From contig CM065885.1 in assembly GCA_033439255.1 (NCBI GenBank), forward strand, positions 2,356,001 through 2,420,000: a stretch of 64,000 bases of DNA, in the 5' to 3' direction. The notes beneath the pieces were generated by a model. That model made no database searches. It saw only the letters and a list, made by a program, of their open reading frames with translations, and was not told where the DNA came from. The DNA is from Hericium rajendrae (lineage: Eukaryota > Basidiomycota > Agaricomycetes > Russulales > Hericiaceae). Made by a program: the position numbers and the translations under genes. This document shows positions 1 to 11,249 of this stretch, in pieces. Numbering within the stretch: the stretch's first letter is position 1; each line of letters begins with the position of its first letter.

Positions 1-299
1 GAGGAGACGGGCGCGCAACTGACAGCGTCATCGTCAAGTTACCCGCCACGGTCAAGCTACGCTGCTGTTACCTAAAGGTAAGCGAGCTATTGTTTACTGT
101 ATTTCGCATACTATTTGCTTACCATTCGCTTATAATTTTCGCTGCCTCGTCTGGCATTTGAGAATGTCATCATGAAGTGACCTCCCATGCCGGCTTCGCA
201 TTCAAGCTACAAGCTGAGCCTTGGCGTGAGTGAGCTGTCCCCCATAATGCATTGTACGCTTGCTTGTAGTGCTTACGACGTGCTTATGTTTCTCAGCAT

Positions 300-1640
300 C
301 CGCTCACACCATGCCCGAGGGCGTCACCGTCAAATTACGCGCCTGCCGTCTTGATTCGAATGTACGAGGTAACGGGGCAGGGAAGGGTGAAGTGGCGGGG
401 AAGGGAATGGTGAAGCGGCGGGGAAGGGAATGGTGAAGCGGCGGGACGCTATTGGCGGCGGCAGCAGTAAGCCCGCGACGATGGCGTGTGACGGCACGCG
501 AAGTCTTCATGGGACCGCTGCGGAGCGGGGGGCTGTTCCAAGAGCGTCGGCCCGAGAACGCTGAAAGGGGGACACGGGACCCACAAGTCACGCTCGGCAG
601 CATGCATTGCTGCCGTACTCCGCCACGCATCGCTCCCACCTTCAACGGGCGAACGTGAAGTTCGACCTGAGACGAGTGAAATAAGGCAGAAGAGATATGC
701 CTCGGCCGTGCGGACAGCACCGAACAGTCAGCTGCGTGTGATGCTGCCGACACTCGTCTGTTTGGTCGGGATCAGGTTGAGGCAGGACGGCGGCGATACC
801 ACGATGCAGTCACCCGTCGCGAAAATGGCGCGCTGCAGGCTGGAACCAGACAACCAGACGACGGCGAATTTAACTGTCTGAGCGCGCGAGTGGGGGAGCC
901 CGACGTCCGCAGACCCGGGTTCTCCCTTTCCGAATCACGCACGGACAGCGCGCCTGATCAACAGCATGCTGACGAGACGCACTGAGGGCGTCATCGTCAA
1001 GTTATCTGCTACGGTGGCACCGCGTCGGCCGAGTGCTACAGCCAAGTCTAAAGCGTGAGTGATCTATCTTCCAAACGAGTCGTACAGTCGCTTACCATGT
1101 GTCTGTGTCCCTTGGTACTAGGTCACCAGTCGCCCAAGGGCGTCATCATCAAGTTACAGTTACATCCTCTGGTAATGCTGCGCTCTTCGCGTTTGCGCTG
1201 TCTGGGGCTTATGGATAGGTGATCCATTATCCATTTTATTTCGCAGATCACTTACCACTTTCTTAGGTTCCTCGGTATCCCAAGGACGTCATCGTCAAGT
1301 TATAGCCCACGGTCGGTACGCGCTCTTCGCACTCGCGCTACAGACCGAATCTACAAAGTGAGTTAGCAGTTTTCCATAAAGCGATGTATGGATTCTTACC
1401 ACGGAACCTGCCCGCTCGTTTCTCGAGGGCGTCATCGTCAAGTTATCCGTACCGTTCTTGTCGGCTTGATTTGAATGTAGAATGCGACGGGGCAAGGGGA
1501 GGGGCAAGCGAAGCAGCGGGAGGCGGTCGACGACGGCGGCAGTAAGCCCGCAAAGACGTGTGACGGCGTGCGACGTTCCCGCGAGGCTGCATGGTGTGCG
1601 AGGCACGCCGTTCCCGAGCGTTGAAGACGGGGTCACGGCT
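300..1640. repeat. Degenerate tandem/segmental repeats with GTCATCGTCAAGTTA core
   Basis: A core close to GGGCGTCATCGTCAAGTTA recurs near 24, 309, 985, 1138, 1285 and 1429. The last four copies are about 145-153 bp apart, and the sequence between them is alignable by eye (a stretch like CGCTCTTCGCACTCGCGCTAC, then a short AT-rich part, then TCTTACCA). The segments after the copies at 309 and 1429 also match each other for about 200 bp (TTGATTCGAATGTA then a GGGGCAGGG-rich run, then GCAGTAAGCCCGC). I see no coding sense. It reads as an old, decayed tandem array later broken by rearrangement. Confidence 0.6.
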
Positions 1641-2985
1641 CGGAGAGCAGGCGGTGAGGTGTGCTGCCGCCGTGCGTTCCTTCCGCCCTTGAGAGGTGGG
1701 TGTGAGAGCGACGGCGGTGAACTGGGACTGAGGGCGGTGAACTGGGACTGAGAACGGCGGCTGGAGCTGGGGCGGATCGGGTGTGTGTGAGGCGCTGCTG
1801 ATGCTCGCCTTGTGCGCCTTCAGAGTCCGAGCCGGCGTGAAGGCGATCCCCTCGTGCGCCGTAATGGACGGGGATGAGGATGCTACGTGATGCTATGGGC
1901 TCGCTGTTCGCTGAGCTGGCCTCCGCCTTTCTGAATCGCGCTCACCGCTGATTCGTCGCGGCGTCGTCGTGTCGCAGGTCCTGTCCGCATCGTCGAGCAG
2001 ATGACGGATGTTGAGGATCGACGGGGGAAGGCGATTGAGAGAGCGGCTTGATGCTCGTGAGACTGAGCTCGTGAGTGCTTCCAAGTGCGCCATCTGGATG
2101 CGTCGCGAGATCGATGTGGCTTGCAGACACTGTTTCGGCAGTATCATGGTTCTGGATAGCGATCGCGCCGTGCGAGAGGGCGCGGCTGCATGCGAAAACA
2201 AAAAAGACTGAGCATCAGCTCGCATGGGATAAGACGGTGCCAACATACGTGGCGGTCGTCGCTGGTTGCGTCGACGCAGTGCTGGGTGCCGTTGATGGCG
2301 TCGGTCGCCGTCCGAGGAGAAGCGCGCATGCCCGTTGCCGGAGCTTCTGCTCACGTTCGCACACTGGGCGAGATGCGCCTGGCAATCCGACGCAGGACTA
2401 TGGCCTCGACAGTCCGAGAGGCACTGCTGGTCGTCGTGTGAAGTGAGGCAGTGGATCGGGGGAGATTTAAGTGGAGAGGACTCACATGCGCTTGAGCGGC
2501 GAACTCTGCGAGAAAGTCAAAGAAGCGCGCAAACGTACCTGGCTGTCACGCAAAGTGGTCGCCGCCATCGATGCGACATCGCCGTCATTGACGTGCGGTG
2601 CTGCGAAACGATCCGGGTCGTGCTCGAGTTGGCTGCTGATGCCCGACATGGCGGGGAGCGGTTGAGTGCGCGCCGCGGCTCGCGACTCGGACTTCCGAAG
2701 TTGCTTCCGCGTGTCCGCTTCGACTTTTGCTCTTTCGTGCACGTCGACTTGCTCTAATATGCATTGCGAGCGACACAAAACTCAATTATTTTGAGTCTAC
2801 TGCTACACAGTCTCGCATGTACTACAACATCTCTGAAGGAGATGAGGGGTGGCGACGTCGAGCACGACGCATTATGCCCGCTGCGTCGAACGCCGCGGGT
2901 AGCGGGGATTCTCATGCAGAGGAGAACGGACTCACCGTACTGCGCCATCCGGATGTGAGCACGCTCAGCGCCTGGAACCACTTAG
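1641..2985. other. No supported gene
   Basis: GC-rich sequence with many short overlapping open frames on both strands, none with a recognisable domain, signal or convincing splice pattern. A diverged or dead gene could lie here, but nothing can be named. Confidence 0.4.
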
Positions 2986-2989
2986 ATGT

Positions 2990-3780
2990 CTGCTGCTCCT
3001 CCATCGGCTCGAGGATGGCGCGGTGCAGGGCTGCGGCGCGACAGCGCGACGGCGTGTGCACGCCTGAATGGTGCTGTCTTCCGGAGAGTCTGCGTGGTTA
3101 AGGCGTCATTTAGACGGCGAGGCTGCCCGCGATGTGGTCGACGCGGATGCCGAGCTCGCCAGCGTGCGCATGTCCGACGATGTATGCAAAGAAAAATTAC
3201 GCACGGTGATGTCAACCCTGAGACTGCCGTGCTCGTTCAAGCTCTGTGCCAGCTTCCTCGCCTCCTCGGTCCGGATGCTCTCGATCTCCTTCGTACGTTC
3301 CTGCTCGCGCCGTCTTACGTCCTCCTTACGACCACAAGGGCGCGACGGAGCTGCAGTGCCTTGTGCTCGGTGTTAGCCACCGCAACGAGCGGGCAATCTG
3401 CACCTGCCGCTCCTTCTGCGTCGGTGCCGGACTGAAAGAGAATTGTGCGGGGTCGTGGCGACGGCGCTCAGACGCGTACGAACCGTTGCCGAAGCAAACA
3501 TCTGGGATGGCGGTGGTGTCTTCCGGGGAGATGGTAGAGGCGAAGGCGTCATGGTGTGGTCGACGCGTACGCCGAGCTCGCCGGCGCGCATATAGGTGAC
3601 GATGCAGGCCTAGACCTGCTACTCGCTGTAGATGGAACTGGCGGTGTCGATGTCACGCAGCGGTTGAACGAGCTGGTGGAGGTTTGGGATTTTGATGGTG
3701 GATTAGACCTGGGCAAGCTGCAAGAGCAGGCGGGAGAGGAGGCGCGCTGCAGGAAGGGCAGGTAGCGTCTGCGGGATTCG
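2990..3780 (-). pseudogene. Decayed, rearranged copies of an internal eIF3a segment
   Basis: Read on the minus strand, this stretch matches the eIF3a gene at about 34.56-35.27 kb. The part near 3490-3775 matches the region coding for [13 protein letters not shown] and its upstream PCI end. 3190-3480 matches the following segment, including [13 protein letters not shown] and the coiled-coil start, with about 110 bp missing. 2990-3185 repeats the [10 protein letters not shown] region a second time. The match near 3195-3210 runs past the exon end into the first bases of the next eIF3a intron (GTGCGTAATTTT), so the copy was made from DNA and not from spliced RNA. Frames are broken throughout. It is a non-functional relic in inverted orientation about 31 kb from its source. 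Confidence 0.85.
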
Positions 3781-4290
3781 TACGACGCATCCCGGATAGA
3801 TGGAGGGAGGCTTCGCCAGACTTCTGCAGCGAGGTAGGAAGAGAATTCGTCAAGTTCCGTTGCATCGTCGCCTTGGTGGTTCGGCGGTGACTGTGCGATC
3901 GTCCGTCGGGCTAGACAGTCCTTGAAGGTGTGATATTGGGATGACAATGCCATGATGGTATACAGATGAAGAGGTATCAAGGTGAAGAACTGTGTAGGTG
4001 TCTGACTGCATGAGACGGAGGTGGACGCGCAGTGAAAGACTTGAATACTTGAGAAAACGTACCGGCGAAGAGCGATCTGGACAGTGGAATTCAGCGGGAA
4101 ACGTCAGGACAATTGGTGCATTGAAGCATTCATGCCTGCAAGATACTTAGACTATACTCACCTTCTGCGTGTTGATGACGTTGATGCCGCACAGACACGC
4201 GTTCACTCTGATGGTCGTGTACTATATTTCAGGAATTTCGAAATGAGCGGGCAGGAGCGGGCGCCTGATACGTGCTTGGCTTGCCAAGCT
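3781..4290. other. No supported gene; left flank of the LINE insertion
   Basis: No open frame or RNA gene could be supported here. The stretch ends at the left copy of the 13-bp duplication that flanks the next element. Confidence 0.4.
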
Positions 4291-4299
4291 GACTTCCGA

Positions 4300-4303
<4 letters not shown>
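4291..4303. repeat. Target-site duplication of the LINE-type element, left copy
   Basis: GACTTCCGAAGTT, identical to 6377-6389. The last two T overlap the start of the poly(T) run, so the exact edge is uncertain by two bases. Confidence 0.85.
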
Positions 4304-4343
<40 letters not shown>

Positions 4344-6376
4344 AAAGTATTTATATAGCGCCAGCGTGAAAGCCAGGGGCGCTTTGGTAAGTACATGAGT
4401 AGCCTACTGGAGTGGTAGCCGGAAACGTAAGTAAAGGACGTAACCTAGGTGACATTGGAGCCGACTAAGCCCTTGAGATTGGGTCAGAAAATATGAGCGT
4501 ATGCTGATCGTTAGATACAAGAGAAGTATCAGGAAAGGGATAACGAGTCAAAGTCAAACCGAAACCATGCAGCCATAAGAAAGAACTAAACCTCATCCAT
4601 GGCCACGTCTGCCGACGGTCCCGCTTTCCCTTTACCCTTGCCTTGCGACGCGGGCGCCATGGAGGCCATTCCCGACTTGGGCTTGTGAGGGCCCGGCTGG
4701 TGGGAACGAATCCAGGGGAAGTCCTGGCGGTGCTTGTAAAAGCCACACTCCGAAGAGTCGGCCCGATGTGCGCCACGGCAATTGGCGCAGGCAGGTAGGT
4801 GGGGGCAGGTCACGTTCCCTGTGCCGGAGCAGCAGGGAGCCTTGGACGTGTGATCCCGCTCATCGTGGAGGCCGCTACAGTGAGCGCAGCGCTTGTAGAT
4901 CGACCTACAGTGGTTGGCACGATGACCCCACTTCTGACACGTAGTGCAGCGTGGGACTGTATAATCCTTCGCAGAGCGGGCGGCCTGTGCCCAGCAGGAC
5001 TCGCCATGCAGAAGTACAGAGCGCTTGAGGACGTCCCGAAGAACGGAACCCCGAGCATTGTCTGTGAAATCAACATAAAGTACACCAAAGCCCCGAGCGG
5101 ACTTGGGGGTGTGGATGCGTGGAGGGGAGGTGATGTTGATGCTCGCCCAATGAGGGTCCTGGCGGAGATCCTGGAGGAGAGCGTCGGAGGTGACTGGGGA
5201 GCCATCGCGGTTCTGAAGGGGGATGCGACGGAAGAAGATCGTGTTCCGGAACTGAAACCGAGCGGCAGTAGCACGCACAGTCGCAGCATCGGCAGGAGAG
5301 GTGAAGTAGTGAAGAACAAACTCCCTGAACGTGTTGTCGAGAGATGGAGGGGGCCGTTTGTTGAATCGGACCCTGAAGGAGGACGGTGGCATCCAGCGGA
5401 CAAACTCGACGAGGAGTCCATCTGCATCGGCAGCTGGAAGGGGGTGAGAGATCAGCCAATCCTGGAACAGTTGGCACAGCGTGCCGTCGTTCGAGATGGT
5501 AGATGGATTGAGAGGGGCACCACTGAGGGCGACCGTGATGGTGTTCATCGCACCCGTAGGTGCGTGCTTGACCTTGGGCTTGGCAGGACTGGGGGGCCGC
5601 TCGGGTCCAGGAAGGCTGGGGTCGTGATACAGGGGGCCCAGGTCACGGGCGACCTGGATCAGCTGGGTGGCAGGTGCCATGGGAAAGGCAGCAGCAAGGG
5701 CGGCGATACGTGCGAGAGAGTCGGGCCGGGAAAGGGTGGTCGAGACTGGGGCCGCCGAGGCAGCTGGTCGAGTGGCAGGGGACTTGGTCTTCTTCGACTT
5801 GCCTGCAGGTGTGGATGCCGGCGCCTTCTTGCCTTGAGGCTGGGGCGTGCGAGAGGGTTGAGAGGGGGCACCACTGACTGCCGCCGTCGCATAGGACAGG
5901 GGTGGACCCGTCTGAGAGACAGGAGCAGGAGCAGGCGGATCGGGTGGTGGAGCATCGATGGGCTCGATGATCATGGGGGCCTCAGAAGGAGGGGGAGGAG
6001 GCTGAACAGTAGTCGGAAAGACAGGGAACTGACCATTCCAGACTTCGGTCAGGTAGGTGATTTCTTGGCGGAGGCGGACGATCTCCGGGTTGGGGGTAGC
6101 CTTGAAGTTGCCGTGGAGGATGGCTTCGGCAATACTGTGTAGGGTAGACTGCGCACGGATGTAGTTGGGTACAGGGGGCTTCGCAGGCCCCGGCGTCGAC
6201 GAACGAGATGAGGGGTTGGATTGACCGGGAGGAGGAGCAAGGGGGGAGTAGGAATTGCGAAAGGATGAGGAGGGGGGAGGGTTGTCGCCGGGCGACGACA
6301 TGCTGGGAATTGTTGTAGCTGATATCGATGATTTTTCCCAAAGAGGAAGGTAGTGGTTACTGGTCAAGAAGCGATG
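4304..6376 (-). mobile_element. Non-LTR (LINE-type) element carrying only ORF1
   Basis: The element reads on the minus strand. Its 3' end is a run of 36 T on the plus strand (4302-4337), i.e. a poly(A) tail. Both edges carry the same 13 bases, GACTTCCGAAGTT, at 4291-4303 and 6377-6389, a target-site duplication typical of target-primed reverse transcription. Inside is one long frame, an ORF1-type nucleic-acid-binding protein, ending about 250 bp before the tail. No endonuclease or reverse transcriptase frame is present, although the ends show a completed insertion. It therefore looks like a non-autonomous 'half-LINE' mobilised in trans by a full element elsewhere. The uniform tail and perfect duplication suggest recent insertion. 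It sits 148 bp upstream of the WDR48 start codon, in opposite orientation. Confidence 0.85.
4586..6301 (-). CDS. LINE ORF1 (Gag-like zinc-knuckle protein)
   Basis: Uninterrupted frame of 571 residues from the first methionine inside the element (MSSPGDN). The open frame extends back to 6397, but those codons lie in the target duplication and flank. The N-terminal half is rich in Pro, Ser and Ala and looks disordered; the middle is a folded, RNA-binding-like domain. Near the C-terminus is a cluster of zinc knuckles: CTTCQKWGHRANHC (CX2CX4HX4C), then CAHCSGLHDERDH and CANCRGAH. This order is typical of ORF1 proteins of fungal Tad/jockey-type LINEs, which bind the element RNA in the transposition particle. 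The tail is basic and Gly/Lys-rich. Family assignment rests on the knuckle pattern and the element structure. Confidence 0.8.
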   Translation of the reverse strand: MSSPGDNPPPSSSFRNSYSPLAPPPGQSNPSSRSSTPGPAKPPVPNYIRAQSTLHSIAEAILHGNFKATPNPEIVRLRQEITYLTEVWNGQFPVFPTTVQPPPPPSEAPMIIEPIDAPPPDPPAPAPVSQTGPPLSYATAAVSGAPSQPSRTPQPQGKKAPASTPAGKSKKTKSPATRPAASAAPVSTTLSRPDSLARIAALAAAFPMAPATQLIQVARDLGPLYHDPSLPGPERPPSPAKPKVKHAPTGAMNTITVALSGAPLNPSTISNDGTLCQLFQDWLISHPLPAADADGLLVEFVRWMPPSSFRVRFNKRPPPSLDNTFREFVLHYFTSPADAATVRATAARFQFRNTIFFRRIPLQNRDGSPVTSDALLQDLRQDPHWASINITSPPRIHTPKSARGFGVLYVDFTDNARGSVLRDVLKRSVLLHGESCWAQAARSAKDYTVPRCTTCQKWGHRANHCRSIYKRCAHCSGLHDERDHTSKAPCCSGTGNVTCPHLPACANCRGAHRADSSECGFYKHRQDFPWIRSHQPGPHKPKSGMASMAPASQGKGKGKAGPSADVAMDEV

Positions 6377-6389
6377 GACTTCCGAAGTT
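6377..6389. repeat. Target-site duplication of the LINE-type element, right copy
   Basis: GACTTCCGAAGTT, identical to 4291-4303. It marks the 5' end of the inserted element. Confidence 0.85.
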
Positions 6390-6537
6390 GAGTACACACT
6401 CAGCCTTTATTCCGAGCCAGCAGCTGCACATCAACGCTGTGAGTCTACAAGCTCCCGAGAACAACTCAGACGGCGTACAAATCATTCATACTCTGCGTTT
6501 CATGCTTTAATATCTAACTTATCAATTTCCTGACTTC

Positions 6538-9500
6538 ATGGCACCAGCTCCGAGACGCAGAGTCTCATATCTCGTCCCTCCTCCCACAGATCCCGTTCCA
6601 GTCCTCCAATTACCCCCGCTCGGTGCCCCAAGATATGGAAAGATAGGACCGTTGCTTCAGCATTCCGAAGGAAGCCCGGATTCGCATGGAACGTCTACGC
6701 CGAGATGGACGCACTTTACGCGGCATCGTCTCGGGGTCGTCTCGCTCGCACTCGATACCTCCACACAGCTCGTCGGCAGACCCGCACCCGAGGGTATCTT
6801 GTACACAGGCGGACGCGATGGCCTTGTCATCTCCCGAGACCTAGTTATACCCATGAAACCGCGGACGCGCAAGTACGGTGCGCTGAGCAGTGACACCATG
6901 CGTATGGCGTCTGGGCGGTGGGAGATGATGACGGGCTGGGCGGACGAGGTGATCGATGAAGAAGTTGAGGACGGCGAGGAGGGTCCACGAAGCGACGGGG
7001 ATATCCTGGGCGACGTGAAGGGGAGCGGGAAGCGCAGGCGGACCAGCGCCGCAGCGGACGCGACTGCCATTCCGCTGGAGCAGCAGTGGGAGACAGACTA
7101 CGCTGCCTTCGAGGAGGGAAAGGTGCGTAATCTTTCCATGGAGTTATGTCTTTTCTGGAGCAGCCTTGGTTAGGCATCCCACTTCCGACAGTCCACGCAA
7201 ATGCACTCGGATTGGGTAAACGACATTCTCCTAGCCAACCACAACCAGACCGTCGTGTCTGCCTCCTCCGATGGCTCGGTGAAGGCATGGAGTCCTCATG
7301 CCAGCACTGTTTCGGAGCCAAGCACTATCGGCATCCATAATGACTACGTACGCTGCCTCGGATATTGGTTCGTAAACATATTCTCCAGAGCTGCACCATA
7401 TTGATGTGATAACCAGCCGCGAACAGAACTACGTCGCGTCTGGCTCGTTTGACCGCACTATCAAACTATGGGATCTGGGCCAGACCGCATCCAAGGCGAA
7501 GCCGGAGCCTCTTATCACTCTGAACCCGCCGGAGTCATCCGGTCCTAAGTCATCTGTCTACGCGTTGGCATTGGATCCACTTGGCCACACAATTGTATCT
7601 GGTGGTCCTGAACGTGTTATCCGAATATGGGACCCACGCGCAGGTAAGAGAGTAGGGAAGCTGGTCGGACATACCGACAATATCCGCGCAATCCTTGTAT
7701 CGGAAGACTCACGATATGTTCGTGTCTTAATTTGTTCATCGGTGACGAGGTCTCACCATTTTTTCCCCTAGCTGCTTACTGCCTCAGCGGATGGTAAGTT
7801 TGCAAAGTAATGATCTTATCTCAAACTGAACACGCTTTTTAGCCTCTATCAAATTGTGGTCACTCGCTTCTCACCGATGTCTCCATACCTTCACTCACCA
7901 TACAGATTCTGTGTGGTCTCTTTTTTCATCTCACCCGTCGCTCGAGATATTTTATTCTGGTGACAGATCCGGTTTCGTCACAAAAGTCGATGTCGAAGGC
8001 TGCGCGGATATGTCGGAAGGCGAGTGCGTCGTAATATGCCAGGACACCGATGAGATGGGCAATGCCGAAGGCATAAACAAGATGGTCGCTATGGATGACA
8101 ACTTGGTATGGACCGCATCTGGAAACTCGAGTCTGAAGCGCTGGCGTGTTCCACCACGGCGCGCGGTTCGCGCGGCGGCACTGACGGATCACACTGAGGG
8201 AATGGAGACCCTCACCCCGCCAGAATCGCCGTTCAAATCGTCCTCATTCGGCCGCAAGTCTCACAGCATCGACACATTCCGCTCGCGCCCGCGATCCGTC
8301 ACGATGGACAACACCCCAACGGTGTCTACGTCGCCCTCGTACCGCCCTCGACACGCCATCTCCATGAGCGCCACATTCACCGCCGCCGACCTGTCCGACC
8401 AAAGCCTCGATCCGCACGAAGGCAACGACACCTGGTACGGCATCCCGTTCGACAGCCTCGTCCGCCTCACCTCGCCGCACGATCCCTTCACGCCCTTCTC
8501 CCCCGTCTCGCGCGGCCGCGACACCGACGTCGCGACGCTCTACTCCGCCGCGTCCGTCATGTCCGTCCCGCGCGCGCCCGCCGTGCGCTCGCCGCTGCAG
8601 TCGATCTTCCCGCAGGCGCAGGACTCGGCCGCGCGCGCACCGAGCCCCGTACACAGCGAGACGCGGCACTCGCGCCTCGACGAGCCGCAGCACGCATTCC
8701 GCAGCGCGCGCGCGGAGTTTGAGGAGCGCGAGATCGTTGCGGACGCGATGCCGCTGCACACGACGCCGGACGAGGTCGTCGAGGGCGACAAGGGGCTCGT
8801 GCGCGCGGTGGTGCTGAATGACCGGATCCATGTGCTGACGGTGGACACGGCGGGCGAGGTCGCGGTGTGGGATATCGTCCGGGCGGTATGCCTGGGGCGG
8901 TATCGCTGTCAGGATGTAGCCGGCGCCAGCTTTCGCGGCAGTTCGGGGAGCGGGGCGAGTTGTAGTGGGAAGGACCGGAGTCCAAGGGAGATGTTGGAGA
9001 TCGTGCGGGAGAGGATCGAGGGCGAGGCGGTCGTTATGCCGTGGTCGACGGTGGATACGAAGGTGGGCGTGCTCACCGTCCATGTTGACGAGAGGTGCTT
9101 CGACGGGGAAGTATATGCCGACGAAGCAGGTGTTGCTAGCGACCGAATCGCGGAGGACCATCGCAGTAAGCACTTTCGAAAAGTCTTGTTGCCGCTGTGA
9201 ACTCACTGTCGGGTCAGTCAACATCGGTAAATGGGTTCTTAGAAATCTTTTCCTAGGATTCATTAGGGCGGAGCAGCGTGCCTCAGCCCGGCGCGCATCT
9301 GAACTGCATGGCAACCATTCCGTAGGCTCATCGCATCATACAGAAGATGCATCTGGATCCCTCAGAAGTGCTATCTCTCGCCGTCGGTCCTCGTCAACGG
9401 AGTCATCAAAAAGTGCAAGCTCGGCAACGCCTGCCATCGTTACCGCTGCTTCCACTATGATCCCCGCCATGCCGCCGCACGTCTCTGCGATCGTCGGAAC

Positions 9501-10775
9501 CTCGCCTCTTATCGCGCCAAAAATACCTTTGCTGCAGCAATTATCCCCCATCGCGCAAACGCCAGAGGCTCAGCTGAGCAGCAGCGAACTCACTCCTACT
9601 GCGGCACATGGGAAATCGCAGACGGAGAGTGGTGCTCGGGTTGCATCCTCGCCGCCCGTCAGCACTAATGATTACTTCTCCGTCCGTGTCCGGGGACGGT
9701 CAGGATCAGTTGCGGCCGCTGGATCATCAACGCCAGACGATTTTTCGGGCTGGAGCGGCCCAGGGACCAAACATGCGGAGAAGTCGCCTGAGGCAAATCT
9801 GACCGTGTCTGGGGGCGGGCTGATGGGGCGACTTAAGAGCCTGGGGAGGCACAAGCGGCCGCAGAGTGAACACGGTCCGCTGCCTAAGGGTGTCATATCT
9901 GGACGCGTGTCGAATGCATCCAGGACTTCTCATGTAAGCAATTCTTTGTCTTCATATTCGATGTTATGTGCTCAATCATACACAATTTAGGATACGTTCG
10001 CGCCAGGGCCTGTCACGAAGACACCAGCTCAAATTCTCTTATCTGGTTCTTTGAATCCGCCATCGACGCCCGACGGTCCGACGATAGGCCTTGTGCCTTC
10101 TATCCCTCTCGCCATTGCTGAAGAGGCGTCACCGTCGTGGAACATCCTCTACAGGGGTACCGTTGCGAGTACAGCTGCCGACATGCATGCGCTGGAGGAG
10201 ACGATTCCGATGTGGCTGATGGAATATCTGCTGCTTAACAAGGCAAATGTTGCACCCATCACGAAACTCGGGTTCGTTCTGCTTCCGTGGCATAGTAAGG
10301 ACCCAGATGCGGAGAAGCTGCCTGAGCTCTTGAACGTGTGAGTATCTGTGTATCGGACGTCGCTTGAAATGAATTGAATTGTCCTCAGGAACCAATCGAA
10401 GTTGACCGCCAGTCGCTTCTTGCGGGTGCGGAAACTTATGGGCCATGTATGTCGCGTCTGTGTACCTCGACTTCCACCGTTTACACTGTTCCTTTGCAGG
10501 TCCATGACAAGATTGACAAGCTGTCCGGTAAAGCAACGTTGTCGCCCACGACACCGCACGTATCACCGCGCACGTCCTCCGACACGCACAGCACTGCGTC
10601 GCCACGGCCGGAAGAGCTGTGGGAGATTCTCTGCAACGACACAATCCTTCCGCCAGAGATGACTCTCGCGGCAGTGCGGCAGTTCGTTTGGAGGCAGTCA
10701 GCAGAGCTCACCATGTTCTATCGTCGCAAACGCCCCACTGCGGCCGTCACGAACGTTTCCGTCAATCTAGGTTAA
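6538..10775 (+). CDS. WD40 deubiquitinase-activator, WDR48/Bun107 family
   Basis: Joined exons: 6538-7122, 7174-7367, 7417-7717, 7772-7793, 7843-9165, 9218-9933, 9991-10337, 10389-10446 and 10500-10775, giving 1,273 residues in one frame. WD40 repeats fill the N-terminal third ([52 protein letters not shown]). A long Ser/Pro-rich insert follows, a further blade ([10 protein letters not shown]), and at the C-terminus the DUF3337 region ending [21 protein letters not shown]. This order is that of human WDR48/UAF1 and fission-yeast Bun107, which bind and activate USP-type deubiquitinases. The protein is longer than human WDR48 because of the disordered middle. A further small intron (10771-10811) could replace the last residue and move the stop to 10855; at 41 bp it is short, so the simpler end is kept. 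Confidence 0.9.
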
Positions 10776-10881
10776 TACTTGTCTATACTTTATGGATACT
10801 TACTGGCACAGGTTATGTTTACAAATCAGGAGATGGTGCGGTAATGGTCAGTTGATAGATTGAGCAATTCTTCCGGTAGTA

Positions 10882-11249
10882 CTGTACCATTTCGGTCGTA
10901 GGCTCGCGGGGGTCTGAGTGTGACCGAAATGTTCATAGGCTCGTTTGGCTCATTAGGCTCGCCGGCCCATGTGACCCGTGACCGAGCCTAAAATAATAGG
11001 CTCGTTGACCTTTGTACACCCTTGTATGGCTCCAAATCCTGGCCAAGAGCCTCAATAGATGCTAAAAAGTGCCTTTCAACACATAATTATAGTGCCGCGG
11101 AGCGAAAATTTTTCTCCCAAGAAGATTTTTTACTTCCTCTTAAATTTCGTAGGCTCGCCGGCCTCTGTGACCCGTGACCAAAGGTCGAATAGGCGTGGCT
11201 CGGAGGCCTCTGTGACCTGTGACCCGAGCCTACGACCGAAATGGTACAG
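10882..11249. mobile_element. MITE with 25-bp terminal inverted repeats and TA duplication
   Basis: A 368-bp element begins CTGTACCATTTCGG and ends with the exact reverse complement CCGAAATGGTACAG. The arms match for about 25 bp, to AGGCTCG. TA lies on both sides (10880-10881 and 11250-11251), the duplication expected of Tc1/mariner-type transposition. The interior carries no coding frame but has several copies of AGGCTCG and of GTGACC(C/T)GTGACC near both ends, which could be subterminal transposase-binding sites. It sits just downstream of the WDR48 gene. Confidence 0.85.

Noticed and set aside
2008-2757. Overlapping frames that could be a gene
   Set aside because: No methionine-led frame with domain or consistent splice sites; codon use looks random.
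4302-4337. Poly(T) run as a terminator
   Set aside because: It is the poly(A) tail of the minus-strand LINE, bounded by the target duplication.
4799-6142. 447-codon open frame on the plus strand
   Set aside because: Antisense shadow of the LINE ORF1; its composition follows the other strand and no domain is seen.
8244-9314. 356-codon open frame on the minus strand
   Set aside because: Antisense to the WDR48 exon, Arg/Ala-rich by codon bias of the real gene.
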